Assembly (NCBI RefSeq): GCF_004364865.1
Contig: NZ_SOAU01000001.1
Span: forward strand, 1,302,001 to 1,366,000
Reading direction: 5' to 3'
DNA from: Ilumatobacter fluminis
GTDB taxonomy: Bacteria; Actinomycetota; Acidimicrobiia; Acidimicrobiales; Ilumatobacteraceae
DNA length: 64,000 nucleotides
Every line of letters begins with the position of its first letter. The first letter of the stretch is position 1. Below the pieces are notes generated by a model. That model did no database searches. It saw only the letters and a program-made list of their open reading frames with translations, and was not told the DNA's origin. Position numbers and translations under genes: made by a program. Positions 8,338 to 18,163 of this stretch are shown here, piece after piece.

Positions 8338-8951
8338 CACGCCTCGCAACCGTCGACGTCGGCGCGTCGGCCGACGCCTGGGCGGCGCTCGGCTTCACGA
8401 CCACCGACGGGGTCATCGGCCTCCGCAACGGGGCGATCCGACTCGTCACCGACCGAGCCGGGCTGGGCGCGATTGGCGTGACCGGTATCGAAGCGCCGAC
8501 CAGCGCCGACGGCCTCACGATCACGCCGGTGGACGACCTGTCGATCGCCGATCATCCCAACGGTGCCCGATCGATCGATCATGTGGTGGTGATGACCGAC
8601 TCGCTCGACCGCACGTCGGCGGCGATCGAAGCATCGCTCGGGCTCGAGCGCCGCCGGCTCCGTGAGACCTACACCGTCCGGCAGGCCTTCCACCGATTCG
8701 CCGACCCGATCGATGCTGCGGCCGCAGGGGAGCGGGGCTGCATTCTGGAACTGGTCGAGAACCTGCGCACGCCACACCCCGAGTTCTGGGGCCTCGTCGT
8801 CATCGTCGACGACATCGATGCGCTGCACGGAGCACAGCCGGATCTCGTCGCCCCGCCGAAGACCGCAGTCCAGCCCGGCCGTCGAATCGCCACCGTCCGC
8901 CGGGAAGCCGACCTCGGTACCGCCGTCGCGTTCATGACCCCGTCACGATGA
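8334..8951 (+). CDS. Glyoxalase/VOC-like protein
   Basis: 205 residues from GTG 8334, overlapping the oligopeptidase stop (GTGA); an in-frame ATG at 8319 is possible. The central stretch [21 protein letters not shown] matches the opening beta-alpha unit of a VOC module, ending in [13 protein letters not shown] second half-module is GCILELVEN plus [13 protein letters not shown]. The N-terminal 80 residues look like a degenerate first module. Metal ligands are plausible (His in IDHV, Glu in LELVE) but the substrate is not inferable. Confidence 0.68.
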   Translation: MTRLATVDVGASADAWAALGFTTTDGVIGLRNGAIRLVTDRAGLGAIGVTGIEAPTSADGLTITPVDDLSIADHPNGARSIDHVVVMTDSLDRTSAAIEASLGLERRRLRETYTVRQAFHRFADPIDAAAAGERGCILELVENLRTPHPEFWGLVVIVDDIDALHGAQPDLVAPPKTAVQPGRRIATVRREADLGTAVAFMTPSR

Positions 8952-8958
8952 CCGAACG

Positions 8959-10134
8959 GTGATCGATCGCTTCCGGGGCCTCGCCGCTCGACTGATCTGG
9001 CCGGACGCTCGGCCCCACCGTCGAGCTCGCACCGTGGTGTGCCACGAATGGCTCGCAGTACTCGGAGGGAGCGACAAGGTCGCCGCTGAACTCGCCGGGG
9101 TCGCGGAGGCGGACGTCGTCTACACCTTCGCAGTCGACGCGGGTTGTGTGGACGAGCTCGGCTTCGACGCGCCGGTCGTGACCTGGCGCCTCGGACGATG
9201 GGCCGGCCGGTCGAGGCGCTTCACCCTGCTCCTGCCGATCATGCCGATCGTGTGGTGGGCGCTCGACCTCGGGCACGCCGACCTGGTCGTGACGAGCTCA
9301 CACTCGTGCGTGAACTCGATCCGCACACCTGCCGCCCGTCGTGTGTCGTACTGCCACACACCGATGCGATACGCCTGGGATTGGCGGCTGGAACGCGAAC
9401 GAATGCCGCGGCCACTCCGTCCGCTCATGCCGATCGGTGCGGCGGCGTTCAGGCGGCTCGACCGTCGATGGTCGAGCCGGGTCGACACCTACATCGCGAA
9501 CTCGTCGTTCGTCGCCGGTCGCATCGCTGCGGCCTATGGGCGCGCCGATGCAGTCGTGATCCCGCCGCCGATCGACGTCGCTGCTCCGGAACCGGGCCGG
9601 GTGGTTGACGCCGATGTCGTGCCCGATGTGCGGTACTTCGTGACCGCAGGTCGTTGGGTGCCCTACAAGCGCTTCGACCTCGCGATCGAAGCAGCGGTGC
9701 TCGCCGAACGGACACTGGTCGTGGCAGGCGGAGGTCCCGACGCCGCCCGCCTCCGCCTCGCTGCCGGGCCGACTGTGCGCTTCGTCGACGAACCGGACGA
9801 CTCGACCCTGTGGGCACTGCTCGGCGCTGCCGATGCGTTCTTGTTCTGCGGCGTCGAGGACTTCGGCATGCTGCCGGTCGAGGCGCAAGCCACCGGCACG
9901 CCGGTGGTCGCTCGCGACGAGGGCGGCGCCCTCGACTCGGTGATCGACGGCGAAAGCGGAACGCTCGTGCACGGCGACGACCCGCTCCGATGGGCCGAGG
10001 TGCTCCGCGCGTTCGACCCGGACCGCTTCGACGCCGAGCGGATCCGGGCACACGCAGCGTCGTTCGGTTCCGATGTGTTCCGCCGCCGGGTCGGTGCCGT
10101 CGTGGCCGGTCGTCCGGTCGAGACGACCGGCTAG
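8959..10134 (+). CDS. GT4-family glycosyltransferase
   Basis: 391 residues, GTG start 8 bp after the VOC stop. The N-terminal half has the acceptor-binding Rossmann features ([41 protein letters not shown]). The C-terminal half has the nucleotide-sugar domain, with the E-x7-E type motif in [21 protein letters not shown]. It resembles mannosyltransferases of capsule loci. First gene of the surface-glycan region. Confidence 0.85.
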   Translation: MIDRFRGLAARLIWPDARPHRRARTVVCHEWLAVLGGSDKVAAELAGVAEADVVYTFAVDAGCVDELGFDAPVVTWRLGRWAGRSRRFTLLLPIMPIVWWALDLGHADLVVTSSHSCVNSIRTPAARRVSYCHTPMRYAWDWRLERERMPRPLRPLMPIGAAAFRRLDRRWSSRVDTYIANSSFVAGRIAAAYGRADAVVIPPPIDVAAPEPGRVVDADVVPDVRYFVTAGRWVPYKRFDLAIEAAVLAERTLVVAGGGPDAARLRLAAGPTVRFVDEPDDSTLWALLGAADAFLFCGVEDFGMLPVEAQATGTPVVARDEGGALDSVIDGESGTLVHGDDPLRWAEVLRAFDPDRFDAERIRAHAASFGSDVFRRRVGAVVAGRPVETTG

Positions 10135-10137
10135 GGT
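10132..10137 (+). promoter_or_regulatory. Candidate -10 (TAGGGT) overlapping the GT4 stop codon
   Basis: The TAG stop of the preceding gene forms the first half of the hexamer. It lies 7 nt before ATG 10145, so the GT2 gene may have its own leaderless transcript. Confidence 0.45.
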
Positions 10138-10144
10138 CCGACCG

Positions 10145-11140
10145 ATGCCGTCGTCTCCGCGCGCCTCGGTCGTGATCGTCGCACGCAACGAGGAGGCGAA
10201 CATCGGGCGGGCGATCCGTTCGGTGCTCGACCAGGACGTCGACGACATCGAGATCGTCGTCGTCGACGACAACTCCGACGACGACACCGGCGCAGCGGCT
10301 GCATCGTTCGCCGGTGTGCGCGTCGAGGAGAATCCGGGTGTCGGGATGGCCGACGGACTCGTCCACGGTCTTGCGGTGGCTCGCAGTGACTCCATCGTGA
10401 AGGTCGACGCCGACGACTGGCACCTCCCCGGTTCGATCGAGAAACTGCTCGCGCCCCTCGAGGCCGATCCCGCTGTCGCCGTGGTCGGCGGCTCGGCTCG
10501 TTCGGTCGACGAAGCCGGCCGCGAACTCGACCTCCACATGAGCGTTCCGACCTCCGACCACATGGCGCTGGTCGCCATGGTGAACTGTCCGATCGAGCAC
10601 ACGGCCTGCGCGTTCCGCAGGTCGGCGGTCCTCGAGGTCGGCGGGTACCGCCGGGTCGACGGTGTCGACATCATCGAGGACTACGACCTGTGGCTCCGTC
10701 TCCTCGATGCCGGGATGACCTTCGTCGGTCTCACCGACCTCGTCGCCGTGCACGTGATCTCGCCGACCACCGTCACGAACCGGCGGCGTCAAGCCGGTGT
10801 CGATCGCGGACGATCGCTGCGGACCGACTTCCGGCAGCGGCACGCTCCGACGCTCTGTACGTATCGCCGGATCAGCGAACTCGGCTCGTCGGTCATCTCC
10901 TGGCGTGACGAGCCCGAGCGTTCCGACCGGTTTGCGTTCGTGCTGATCCGACTCGCCCACCTGTCGGTCGGTGATCGCGAGTATCGACGCGCGGCGTCCG
11001 TGTTCGCCGCCACCGTGCGGTGTGGTCCGTTCAGCGTTGCCCGCGGCGTCGTTCGCACTGCGCTCGCCCGCCGGCGTCGGCGTCAGGCCCGCGGCTGGAT
11101 GAGCGCATCAGCGGTCGTCGAGTTCGTTCGCGGGAAGTGA
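10145..11140 (+). CDS. GT2-family glycosyltransferase
   Basis: 331 residues with the GT-A signature: SVVIVARNEEANIGRAIRSV, VVVDDNSDDDT, DxD in KVDADDW, and the catalytic acidic motif in IIEDYDLWLRL. The C-terminal ~90 residues are Arg-rich without clear membrane helices. The last 33 nt overlap the convergent ABC-transporter gene. Sugar and acceptor are unknown. Confidence 0.85.
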   Translation: MPSSPRASVVIVARNEEANIGRAIRSVLDQDVDDIEIVVVDDNSDDDTGAAAASFAGVRVEENPGVGMADGLVHGLAVARSDSIVKVDADDWHLPGSIEKLLAPLEADPAVAVVGGSARSVDEAGRELDLHMSVPTSDHMALVAMVNCPIEHTACAFRRSAVLEVGGYRRVDGVDIIEDYDLWLRLLDAGMTFVGLTDLVAVHVISPTTVTNRRRQAGVDRGRSLRTDFRQRHAPTLCTYRRISELGSSVISWRDEPERSDRFAFVLIRLAHLSVGDREYRRAASVFAATVRCGPFSVARGVVRTALARRRRRQARGWMSASAVVEFVRGK

Positions 11141-12883
11141 TGCGAAGAAGTCGACGGTGTCGACGATCTCCGATCGTGGGCCGAACGCCACCACGCGCCC
11201 TTCGTCGAGCACCAGCAGGTCGTCGCACAGATCGAGCGTCGACAGCCGGTGTGCGATGACGACCATCGTGACGCGGCCTCGCAGCTCGCCGAGGGTCTGT
11301 TGAAGCCCCCGCTCGCTGTGGCGATCGAGGGCACTCGTCGGTTCGTCGAGCACGAGGAGCGACGGTTCGGAGATCAGCGCTCGCGCGATGGCGAGGCGCT
11401 GGCGCTGTCCGCCGGACAGCCCTCGGTTCCGGGACCCCAGCTCCGTGTCGTAGCCGTGTTCGAACTGTGCGATGTCGGCGTGCAGGTGACTCGCCCGCGA
11501 CGCTCGCTCGACGTCGTCTCGGCTGAAACCGTCGCGCAGGAAGACGATGTTGTCAGCGATCGAGGCTCGACGGATGCGTGGGTCTTGCGGCACGATCGTC
11601 ACGAGCCGATGCCAGTCGTCGATCGACAGGACGTTCGCGTCGACACCATCGACCAGCAGCCGCCCCGCGCTCGGCTGACGCATCCGGAGCAGGAGTTCGG
11701 CGACCGTCGACTTCCCGGCTCCCGAACGCCCGACCACGCCGAGCACTCGATCGGGCTCGATGCGGAACGAGATGTCGTCGAGTGCCAAGCGACCGTTGGG
11801 GTACCGATACGACACGTGATCGAACTCGATGGAGCCGATCGTCGAGACCGGGTCGCCACCGTGCTCGTCCACCGCCGACTCGAGCTCGTCGAGTCGGCGG
11901 TCGAGTTCGACGACCGCAGGTCCTGCCTCGACGACGTTCTGGTAGGCGTTGTAACCCTGCTGGGCATAGCCGAGCATGCGGATGACGAGCAGGATCGCGG
12001 CGGCCGCCGAGGGTTGTGAGAGGTCCCAGATCAGGTTGATCACGCCGACGACCACGATGAACATGAGCAGCGCAAGATCTTTGAACCAGTAGGCCGCCAG
12101 CCGCGAAGCGAAGCGGGCACGACGCATCGAGTGCACGGTCGAGTGGTTGACGTCGTCGAGCTGTTCGAGTTGACGATCGGTGACACCGAACGCCCTGAGC
12201 TCGAAGGCGAGCGCGTCGGTCGAGGCGACGTCTTCGGACAGATGGCCGGTCTGCGCGATGTTCTCGCTGGCCCGTCGGCGAGCTTGACCGCTGATCGGGC
12301 GGAGCAACACGACGATCGGGATCACCGAGACGATCAAGACGCCGGTGAACACCGGCGAGATGACGATCGCCGCGACGAGGAGCGCGAGCATGATGACAAG
12401 ACCGTTGAAGACGCTGGAACCGAACGACGCAGCCATCGAGGCGTGTTGCGACAGGTGGAACATCGAGTCGTAGAGCGCACCGTCGCGCTGTTCGGCTTGG
12501 GTCGACCAGTCCGCCCGAAGGAAGGCCCGCGACACACGTCGACGAGCTTGCTCGAGCACGCGCAATGATGCGTCGGCGGCCATGCGTGCCTGCACGGCAT
12601 GGAGTCCTCCTGCGCAGAGGATCGCGACCGCGGCCGCGAGCAGCGTCGCCGACGTCGAGATCTCGAGATCGAGTGGCCCGAGATCGGTCGCAGCGTCGTT
12701 GCCGGTGGCCCGTAGCGCTCCGGCCGTGAACAGCACGAGGGCGAGCGCTTCGAAGCTGCCGGCGACGGCTCCCGCACCGATGAACGATGCGATGACGCGA
12801 CGGGCGTGCCCGTGCAGGTCGGCGAGGATCCGAACGACCTGACCGGGCGGTGGCTTCGTCGTGGGGTCGGTGTCGATGCTCAT
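11108..12883 (-). CDS. ABC exporter, fused membrane and ATPase domains
   Basis: 591 residues from ATG 12883, which overlaps the upstream sulfotransferase stop (ATGA). Residues ~20-330 are a six-helix exporter membrane domain. The ATPase domain has Walker A VGRSGAGKST, the signature LSGGQRQRLAIARAL, Walker B LLVLDEPTSALD and the switch His in VIAHRLS. Half-transporters of this type (MsbA-like) flip lipid-linked glycans or export peptides. Its position suggests export of the product of this locus. Confidence 0.88.
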   Translation of the reverse strand: MSIDTDPTTKPPPGQVVRILADLHGHARRVIASFIGAGAVAGSFEALALVLFTAGALRATGNDAATDLGPLDLEISTSATLLAAAVAILCAGGLHAVQARMAADASLRVLEQARRRVSRAFLRADWSTQAEQRDGALYDSMFHLSQHASMAASFGSSVFNGLVIMLALLVAAIVISPVFTGVLIVSVIPIVVLLRPISGQARRRASENIAQTGHLSEDVASTDALAFELRAFGVTDRQLEQLDDVNHSTVHSMRRARFASRLAAYWFKDLALLMFIVVVGVINLIWDLSQPSAAAAILLVIRMLGYAQQGYNAYQNVVEAGPAVVELDRRLDELESAVDEHGGDPVSTIGSIEFDHVSYRYPNGRLALDDISFRIEPDRVLGVVGRSGAGKSTVAELLLRMRQPSAGRLLVDGVDANVLSIDDWHRLVTIVPQDPRIRRASIADNIVFLRDGFSRDDVERASRASHLHADIAQFEHGYDTELGSRNRGLSGGQRQRLAIARALISEPSLLVLDEPTSALDRHSERGLQQTLGELRGRVTMVVIAHRLSTLDLCDDLLVLDEGRVVAFGPRSEIVDTVDFFASLPANELDDR

Positions 12884-13776
12884 GTGAGGCCGTCCGGACG
12901 GTACCAGCGGGACGCGATGTCGCCGGCGATCGCCCAGATCCGATCGAGTTCGTCTGCGGTCAGGGTCGAGATGGTCGAACCGAGGATGTCGGCGCTCGCC
13001 CGACGGAACTGCTGGGTTCGCCCGGCCGGATCGGCAGCGGCGACGTCGCCGGAGGTCAGGCGCCGGAGACGTCGTTCGCTTCGATCCGACCACGGAATAC
13101 CGGTCGCCGCACGCAGTTCGGCGATGGCTTCCGAGGGACGGGCGCTCATGAGTTCGTGGACGACCAGCCGGCCGTCGCCGAGACCGGCGAGGGCGGCTCG
13201 GTAGTTCATCCGCCAGAACAGCGCGACGCCGTCGAGATCGGCGTCGAGCTGGTCGACCCAGTCGAGTTCAACGTCGTCGAGGAGCCCTTCCGCCGCGAAC
13301 CGCCGCATGGTGGTGCCCGCCTTCCAGCCGAGCCGACGCATCGACGCGACCACCGCTGCAGGGTGACGAACCATGACGATCACCGTGCAACCCTGAGCCT
13401 CGAACCACTCGATCGAACGCATGGCGAACGGGTCCTTGACCACGACGTGTTCGCGTCTCGGTAGCGCCCGAGCCTTGGCGAGTTGGAGCGGACCCCGACC
13501 GGCCACGAGTCGCTTTCCGAGGCGAACGATCGCCGTGTCGGTCGGATAGACGTTGCCTCGCAGGCGGCCGCGCAACTCGAACAGCTCGAGCATCTCGTCG
13601 GCGACCGCCGCCGATGACGGGTCGGCGAGATCGGCGAACCGGTGCGATGCGGAGGGGAGACCGCAGTCGGGGTTCAGCGGCTCGTGGAGGTACGCCACCC
13701 TCGGAGCCGAGGCGAGCACGCTCCCGACGAACGTCGTCCCGCTGCGCGGGCAGCCGGTGACGAGGACCCGGTTCAC
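12880..13776 (-). CDS. PAPS-dependent sulfotransferase
   Basis: 298 residues from GTG 13776. The longer upstream frame overlaps the divergent gene and lacks homology-like character, so the start just before VNRVLVTGCPRSGTTF was chosen. That motif is the 5'-phosphosulfate loop. The 3'-phosphate binding segment is MVRHPAAVVASMRRLGW. Likely transfers sulfate to a sugar hydroxyl of the surface glycan. It forms a two-gene unit with the ABC exporter on the opposite strand to its neighbours. Confidence 0.83.
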   Translation of the reverse strand: MNRVLVTGCPRSGTTFVGSVLASAPRVAYLHEPLNPDCGLPSASHRFADLADPSSAAVADEMLELFELRGRLRGNVYPTDTAIVRLGKRLVAGRGPLQLAKARALPRREHVVVKDPFAMRSIEWFEAQGCTVIVMVRHPAAVVASMRRLGWKAGTTMRRFAAEGLLDDVELDWVDQLDADLDGVALFWRMNYRAALAGLGDGRLVVHELMSARPSEAIAELRAATGIPWSDRSERRLRRLTSGDVAAADPAGRTQQFRRASADILGSTISTLTADELDRIWAIAGDIASRWYRPDGLT

Positions 13777-13927
13777 GATCGGGTCGACCTGCGCGGAACG
13801 GAGGTGGGCGGGAGGAAGCTCATCGAGATGGTGCGGCGGCGTTTGCCGTCGTCGGCCTGGGCAATCTACCGCTGACACGGTTCGGGTTCGGGAGCACGGC
13901 GGGGCCGAGCTGGTAGAACGAGAACGG

Positions 13928-15292
13928 ATGGACGGCGCCATGACCACACCTGCCACTGGTGCGGGGCGGTTCGCCCGCTCACCGAGTTCGCTCGCGGCGA
14001 TCGCCTTGGTCGTGCTCGTCGTCGCCGCGACGATCTCGGACGCGGACGCGTTGAGCGCCTTCCTGGTCGCGGTCGGTCTGCTGGTGGGAGCCTGGCCTGC
14101 ATGGACGATGCGGCGGGATCGCATCGTCATCGTCGCTGGGACGATCGTCGCCACATGGCTCGTCTACGGGCTGATCGTGGGGTCCCTCCCGTCGCCGAAC
14201 TCGACCGGCGACGTCGCCGACTGGGCGAGCACCGAGGGGCGAGTGCTCGTCGTGGTCGCAACGATCGCGATCGCGTCGGCGGTGACCTCGATCGTCGATC
14301 TTCGCTGGACGGGACGTTCGATCGTGCTGGCCGTGACCGCCGCCCACGTCCTGGCGTTCGTCGCGTTCGGCGCCGGATCGTCGCTCCCGGGCTTTCGCGT
14401 CGATCTGAACGGGCTGTTCATGGGTCTGTCGAGCTCGCATCACGTGGTCGGCTTCGTGGCTGTCGGCGTGCTGATGATCGTGCTGTCGTGTCCGTCGTGG
14501 TTCGTGTCGTGGCAGCAGGCCGTCGCCGGTCTGGTGGCGTTGGCATCGATCGTTGCGGCCGGCTCGCGCACCTCGTTGCTGGCCTTGCTGTGCGGTGGCG
14601 CCGTGATCGCATGGCGTCGGCTCGACCGTCGCCGCTTCGTGATCGCCGTCGTCATCGTCGCTCTCCTCGGTGCCGCGCTGGTCGCATCCAGCGCACGTTT
14701 TCGGACCACGGTCGACGTGATGACACGTCCGGAGTTCCCGTCCGAGGTGTGGCGTTCGTTCACGAACGGTGGGACGCAGGGCATCCGCGACATGTCCGAC
14801 TCTGCGCCCGAGGCGAACATCTTGTTGCGCGTCGCTCTCTGGGGAGTCGCTGCCGAAGATTTCGTCGACAGCCCGATCGTCGGTATCGGAGTGTTTCGTC
14901 AGAACGACGACGACCTCGCGTTCGAGGGTGTTCGACACGTCGTCTTCGTCGCGACATCGGGGGAGAACCGGTTCGGCGACGACGAACCCCACAACGTTCT
15001 GCTCTTCCTCGGGCAGGAAGTCGGTGTGCTCGGCGTGGCCCTGTACGCCACTCCGTACATGATGGCTTGGCGTCGGACCCGTCGGCGGGACGAGGGTCCC
15101 GATGACGGGGGTGTCGTCGGCCTCGATGAGGTTCGACTGCTCACGCGGGCGACGATCGTGATGGCCTTCGCCGGGAGCATGGTCAGCAGTGGCGTGCTGG
15201 CGACCGGTCTCGGGCTGGTCTCGAATGCCATGATCTTCGCGGCGGCCGCCGTCGTCACAGCGGCTCGGCGGGACAGGGAGATCACCACGTGA
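13928..15292 (+). CDS. O-antigen ligase/polymerase-like membrane protein
   Basis: 454 residues; ATG 13928 (alternative ATG 13940). About ten hydrophobic segments, plus one large polar loop between ~260 and 370 containing the substrate-type region (FVDSPIVGIGVFR ... DEPHNVLLFLGQEVGVLG). The P-x-x-G-x-G and H-N motifs there are typical of the Wzy/WaaL superfamily. It should polymerise or ligate lipid-linked oligosaccharides on the outer membrane face. Overlaps the next gene by 4 nt. Confidence 0.78.
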   Translation: MDGAMTTPATGAGRFARSPSSLAAIALVVLVVAATISDADALSAFLVAVGLLVGAWPAWTMRRDRIVIVAGTIVATWLVYGLIVGSLPSPNSTGDVADWASTEGRVLVVVATIAIASAVTSIVDLRWTGRSIVLAVTAAHVLAFVAFGAGSSLPGFRVDLNGLFMGLSSSHHVVGFVAVGVLMIVLSCPSWFVSWQQAVAGLVALASIVAAGSRTSLLALLCGGAVIAWRRLDRRRFVIAVVIVALLGAALVASSARFRTTVDVMTRPEFPSEVWRSFTNGGTQGIRDMSDSAPEANILLRVALWGVAAEDFVDSPIVGIGVFRQNDDDLAFEGVRHVVFVATSGENRFGDDEPHNVLLFLGQEVGVLGVALYATPYMMAWRRTRRRDEGPDDGGVVGLDEVRLLTRATIVMAFAGSMVSSGVLATGLGLVSNAMIFAAAAVVTAARRDREITT

Positions 15293-17448
15293 GCACGAGC
15301 GAGTTCGAGGGCGGCTGGCAGGCCGATGCGCCACTGGGACGCGTCGCGCTCGGGTTGGTGGCCGGGCTCGTCGTCTTCGCGACCGGCGTCCGCCCGACCG
15401 GCAATGTGGTGATCGATCTGATCGAGACGGTGATCGCTGTTGCGGTCGTGGTCGTCGTGGGGGCACGAGCACCGTGGTGGATGCTCGTCGCCGCGGCCGG
15501 CATCGCGGGTGCTGTGGGCTTGTCGGTGTGGCCGATCCTGGTGGCCGTCATGGCCTTCGCGCTGGCTGCGTGGGTGTCGCCGGTCGATGCCGACGCGGCG
15601 GCACGTGCCGATGTCGGCGCGTTCAGTGTCTCGTTGACGATGGTCTCGTTCTCGCTCAGCGAGCTCGACATCGTCACCGGCGCGTCGGCGATGGTCGGTA
15701 TCGGGACCGGGTTGGCGCTGATCGTCGGAGGCCTGGGTTCGTTGACGGCGTTCGTGCGCAAGCGTCTGCTCGTCGTCGGTGGCGTGGCAGTCGCGGTTGC
15801 CGTGGCCGGAACCGCCGCGCTCGGTGTGGCGGCGAACGGCGCTCGAGACGACCTCGGCTCCGGTGTCGACAACGCTCGCGCCGCTGCGAGGCAGGCTGCC
15901 GATCTGGAGGCCGACGCTGCGGCCGACGACATGCGGACCGCGGCGAGCGATCTCGAGGCGGCGAACGAACGAATCGACGCGTGGTGGACCCAACCCGCTC
16001 GACTGGTGCCGATCGTCGCCCAGCACCGGACTGCCGCTGCTGACCTCACCGAGGAGGTCTCCGACCAGCTCGACGCCGCCGCCGACGACCTGGAGGACAT
16101 GTCGCTCGATCGGTTGCAGGTCGTCGATGGCGCGGTCGACATCGACGCACTCCGGATGCTCGCCGAGCCGGTCGAACGGTTTGCGGAACGGATCGACCGC
16201 CTCGGCACGCTCGCCGACGAGGTCGACAGCGTGTGGCTCGCCCCGCCGGTGAAGGACAAGCTCGACGAGGTCGACGACGAGCTCGTCGATCTCGGCCCAC
16301 AGCTCGATCGAGCGCAGCTGGCGCTCGAGTCGTTGCCGGCCATGTTGGGGGAGAACGAAGCTCGCCGCTACCTGCTGCTCTTCACCACGCCGTCGGAGGC
16401 GCGCGGGCTCGGCGGGTTCATCGGCAACTATGCGATCGTGTCGATCGACGACGGGCGGCTCCGAGTCGACGAGGCGGGCAGGCGCTCCGAACTCGAGCGA
16501 GTGGCGGTCGAAGCAGAGGTCGTGATCGACGGCCCACCGGGCCTGCTGGCGACGTACGGAAAGTTCGGTCTCGGCGGTGACGGTGAGCCGGTGGGGCCAC
16601 GGAGCTGGTCGAACCTCACGCTCGAGCCCGATTGGCCGTCGTTCGCGTCGGCTGCTCATCAGCTCTACAACGATGCCAACGACGACGACGTCCACGGCGT
16701 CGTCGTGATGGATCCATATGTGCTCGGACAGCTCTCGGAGTACACGGGGCCGGTCGAGACGAACGACGGGCAGCGGCTCGAAGGAGACGAACTCGTCGAC
16801 TACATCCTGCTCGGGCAGTACGCGTCCGAGCAGCGTCTCGATGAGCTCGAGACCTTGTCGACCCAGCTCGTCGACGCCTTCTTGGACTCCTCCCTTCCCA
16901 AGCCTCGCCGGCTCGCACGTGACTTCGAGCCGCTCGTCGACGAGCAGCGGTTGCTGGTCTGGGCAGCGGACGAGACCGAACAGGCGATGCTCGTCGAGGT
17001 CGGTGTCGGGGACGGCCTGCCCGATCCGACCGGCCGAGACGCCTTCACGCTCGCGCTGAACAACAGCGGTGGCAACAAGATCGACGCCTTTCTCGAGCGG
17101 GAGGTCACCCTCGAGCGTGCGGGCGACGTCGTCCGAGCCACGGTCGAACTCACCAACGAAGCGCCGACCGACGGGTACACCGACTACGTGATCGGCAACC
17201 TCTCCGGGCTCCCGACCGGCACCAGCCGCCTGTATCTGGTGGCGTACACGAGCGATCAGGTCGACACGGCGACGGTCGACGGCGCGCCGGCGGCCATCGA
17301 ACGCGGCGACGAACTCGGCTGGTCGACGTCGGCCCACTACGTGGTGCTCGGGCCGGGGGAGCGGACCGAGGTCGTGTACGAGTTCCCGGCCCGCTCGACG
17401 GATTCGGCGATACTGGAGCGGCTCCAGCCACTGGCGACCCGTGAGTGA
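15289..17448 (+). CDS. DUF4012 membrane-anchored extracellular protein
   Basis: 719 residues from GTG 15289. Residues 1-180 hold several membrane segments, followed by an Ala/Asp/Glu-rich helical stretch likely to form a coiled coil (~185-340). The recognisable DUF4012 core starts at AMLGENEARRYLLLF with EARGLGGFIGNYAIV. DUF4012 proteins sit in actinobacterial polysaccharide loci next to priming transferases, as here, and resemble LytR-CpsA-Psr-like surface attachment proteins in context only. No biochemical function is established that I know of. Confidence 0.75.
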   Translation: MSTSEFEGGWQADAPLGRVALGLVAGLVVFATGVRPTGNVVIDLIETVIAVAVVVVVGARAPWWMLVAAAGIAGAVGLSVWPILVAVMAFALAAWVSPVDADAAARADVGAFSVSLTMVSFSLSELDIVTGASAMVGIGTGLALIVGGLGSLTAFVRKRLLVVGGVAVAVAVAGTAALGVAANGARDDLGSGVDNARAAARQAADLEADAAADDMRTAASDLEAANERIDAWWTQPARLVPIVAQHRTAAADLTEEVSDQLDAAADDLEDMSLDRLQVVDGAVDIDALRMLAEPVERFAERIDRLGTLADEVDSVWLAPPVKDKLDEVDDELVDLGPQLDRAQLALESLPAMLGENEARRYLLLFTTPSEARGLGGFIGNYAIVSIDDGRLRVDEAGRRSELERVAVEAEVVIDGPPGLLATYGKFGLGGDGEPVGPRSWSNLTLEPDWPSFASAAHQLYNDANDDDVHGVVVMDPYVLGQLSEYTGPVETNDGQRLEGDELVDYILLGQYASEQRLDELETLSTQLVDAFLDSSLPKPRRLARDFEPLVDEQRLLVWAADETEQAMLVEVGVGDGLPDPTGRDAFTLALNNSGGNKIDAFLEREVTLERAGDVVRATVELTNEAPTDGYTDYVIGNLSGLPTGTSRLYLVAYTSDQVDTATVDGAPAAIERGDELGWSTSAHYVVLGPGERTEVVYEFPARSTDSAILERLQPLATRE

Positions 17449-18163
17449 CAACGACGACCCCATGACTCCCGCGACCCACCCGACCGTCGACGCAGCAACC
17501 GATGCGACGCGCGTCGATGCTGCGGCACGGGTCTCCCAACCGCCCGTCGGGTTGCTGTATCGGTCGTTCAGGCGAACGACCGACGTCGTGGTGAGCTTCG
17601 TCGGTTTGGTGTGCAGCCTGCCGCTCTTCCTCGTCGTCGCTGCGATCATCGCCACGTCGAGCCGAGGGCCTGTGTTCTTCAGCCAGGAACGGGTCGGACT
17701 CGACGGCAAGCGGTTCCTCGTCGTGAAGTTCCGCACGATGCGGCAGGGGACCGACCGTGAAGTGCTGACCGATCCGGCGGCGTACGAGGCGTACGTCGCG
17801 AACGGATACAAGCTGGGCGAGGACGATCCCAGGATCACGCGGATCGGCCGGTGGTTGCGCAAGACATCGCTCGACGAGCTGCCCCAGTTGGTGAACGTGC
17901 TCGCGGGTCAGATGTCCGTGGTCGGGGTCCGTCCGCTCGTTCCCGACGAGTTCGCCGCACGCGCCCCGTCCGACCGGGCCCTGTACGTGCGGTTGCGTCC
18001 CGGGCTCACGGGGCTGTGGCAGATCGCCGGCCGTTCGTCGCTGACGCCGGCGAACCGGATCGAACTCGACCGGGAGTACCTTCGGGCGCCGTCGATTCGC
18101 CACGACCTCGCGATCCTGTGCAAGACACCCGCGGCGCTGTCCCGGACGCAGGAGGCCCATTGA
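17441..18163 (+). CDS. Priming polyprenyl-phosphate sugar-1-phosphate transferase
   Basis: 240 residues, GTG 17441, 8-nt overlap with the DUF4012 gene. A single membrane hairpin (VVVSFVGLVCSLPLFLVVAAI) precedes the cytosolic catalytic part with FFSQERVGLDGKRF, VVKFRTMR, the TSLDELPQLVNVL block and VGVRPL. This is the short WcaJ/WbaP C-terminal type. It transfers a sugar phosphate to undecaprenyl (or decaprenyl) phosphate to start the glycan repeat unit. Confidence 0.9.
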   Translation: MSDNDDPMTPATHPTVDAATDATRVDAAARVSQPPVGLLYRSFRRTTDVVVSFVGLVCSLPLFLVVAAIIATSSRGPVFFSQERVGLDGKRFLVVKFRTMRQGTDREVLTDPAAYEAYVANGYKLGEDDPRITRIGRWLRKTSLDELPQLVNVLAGQMSVVGVRPLVPDEFAARAPSDRALYVRLRPGLTGLWQIAGRSSLTPANRIELDREYLRAPSIRHDLAILCKTPAALSRTQEAH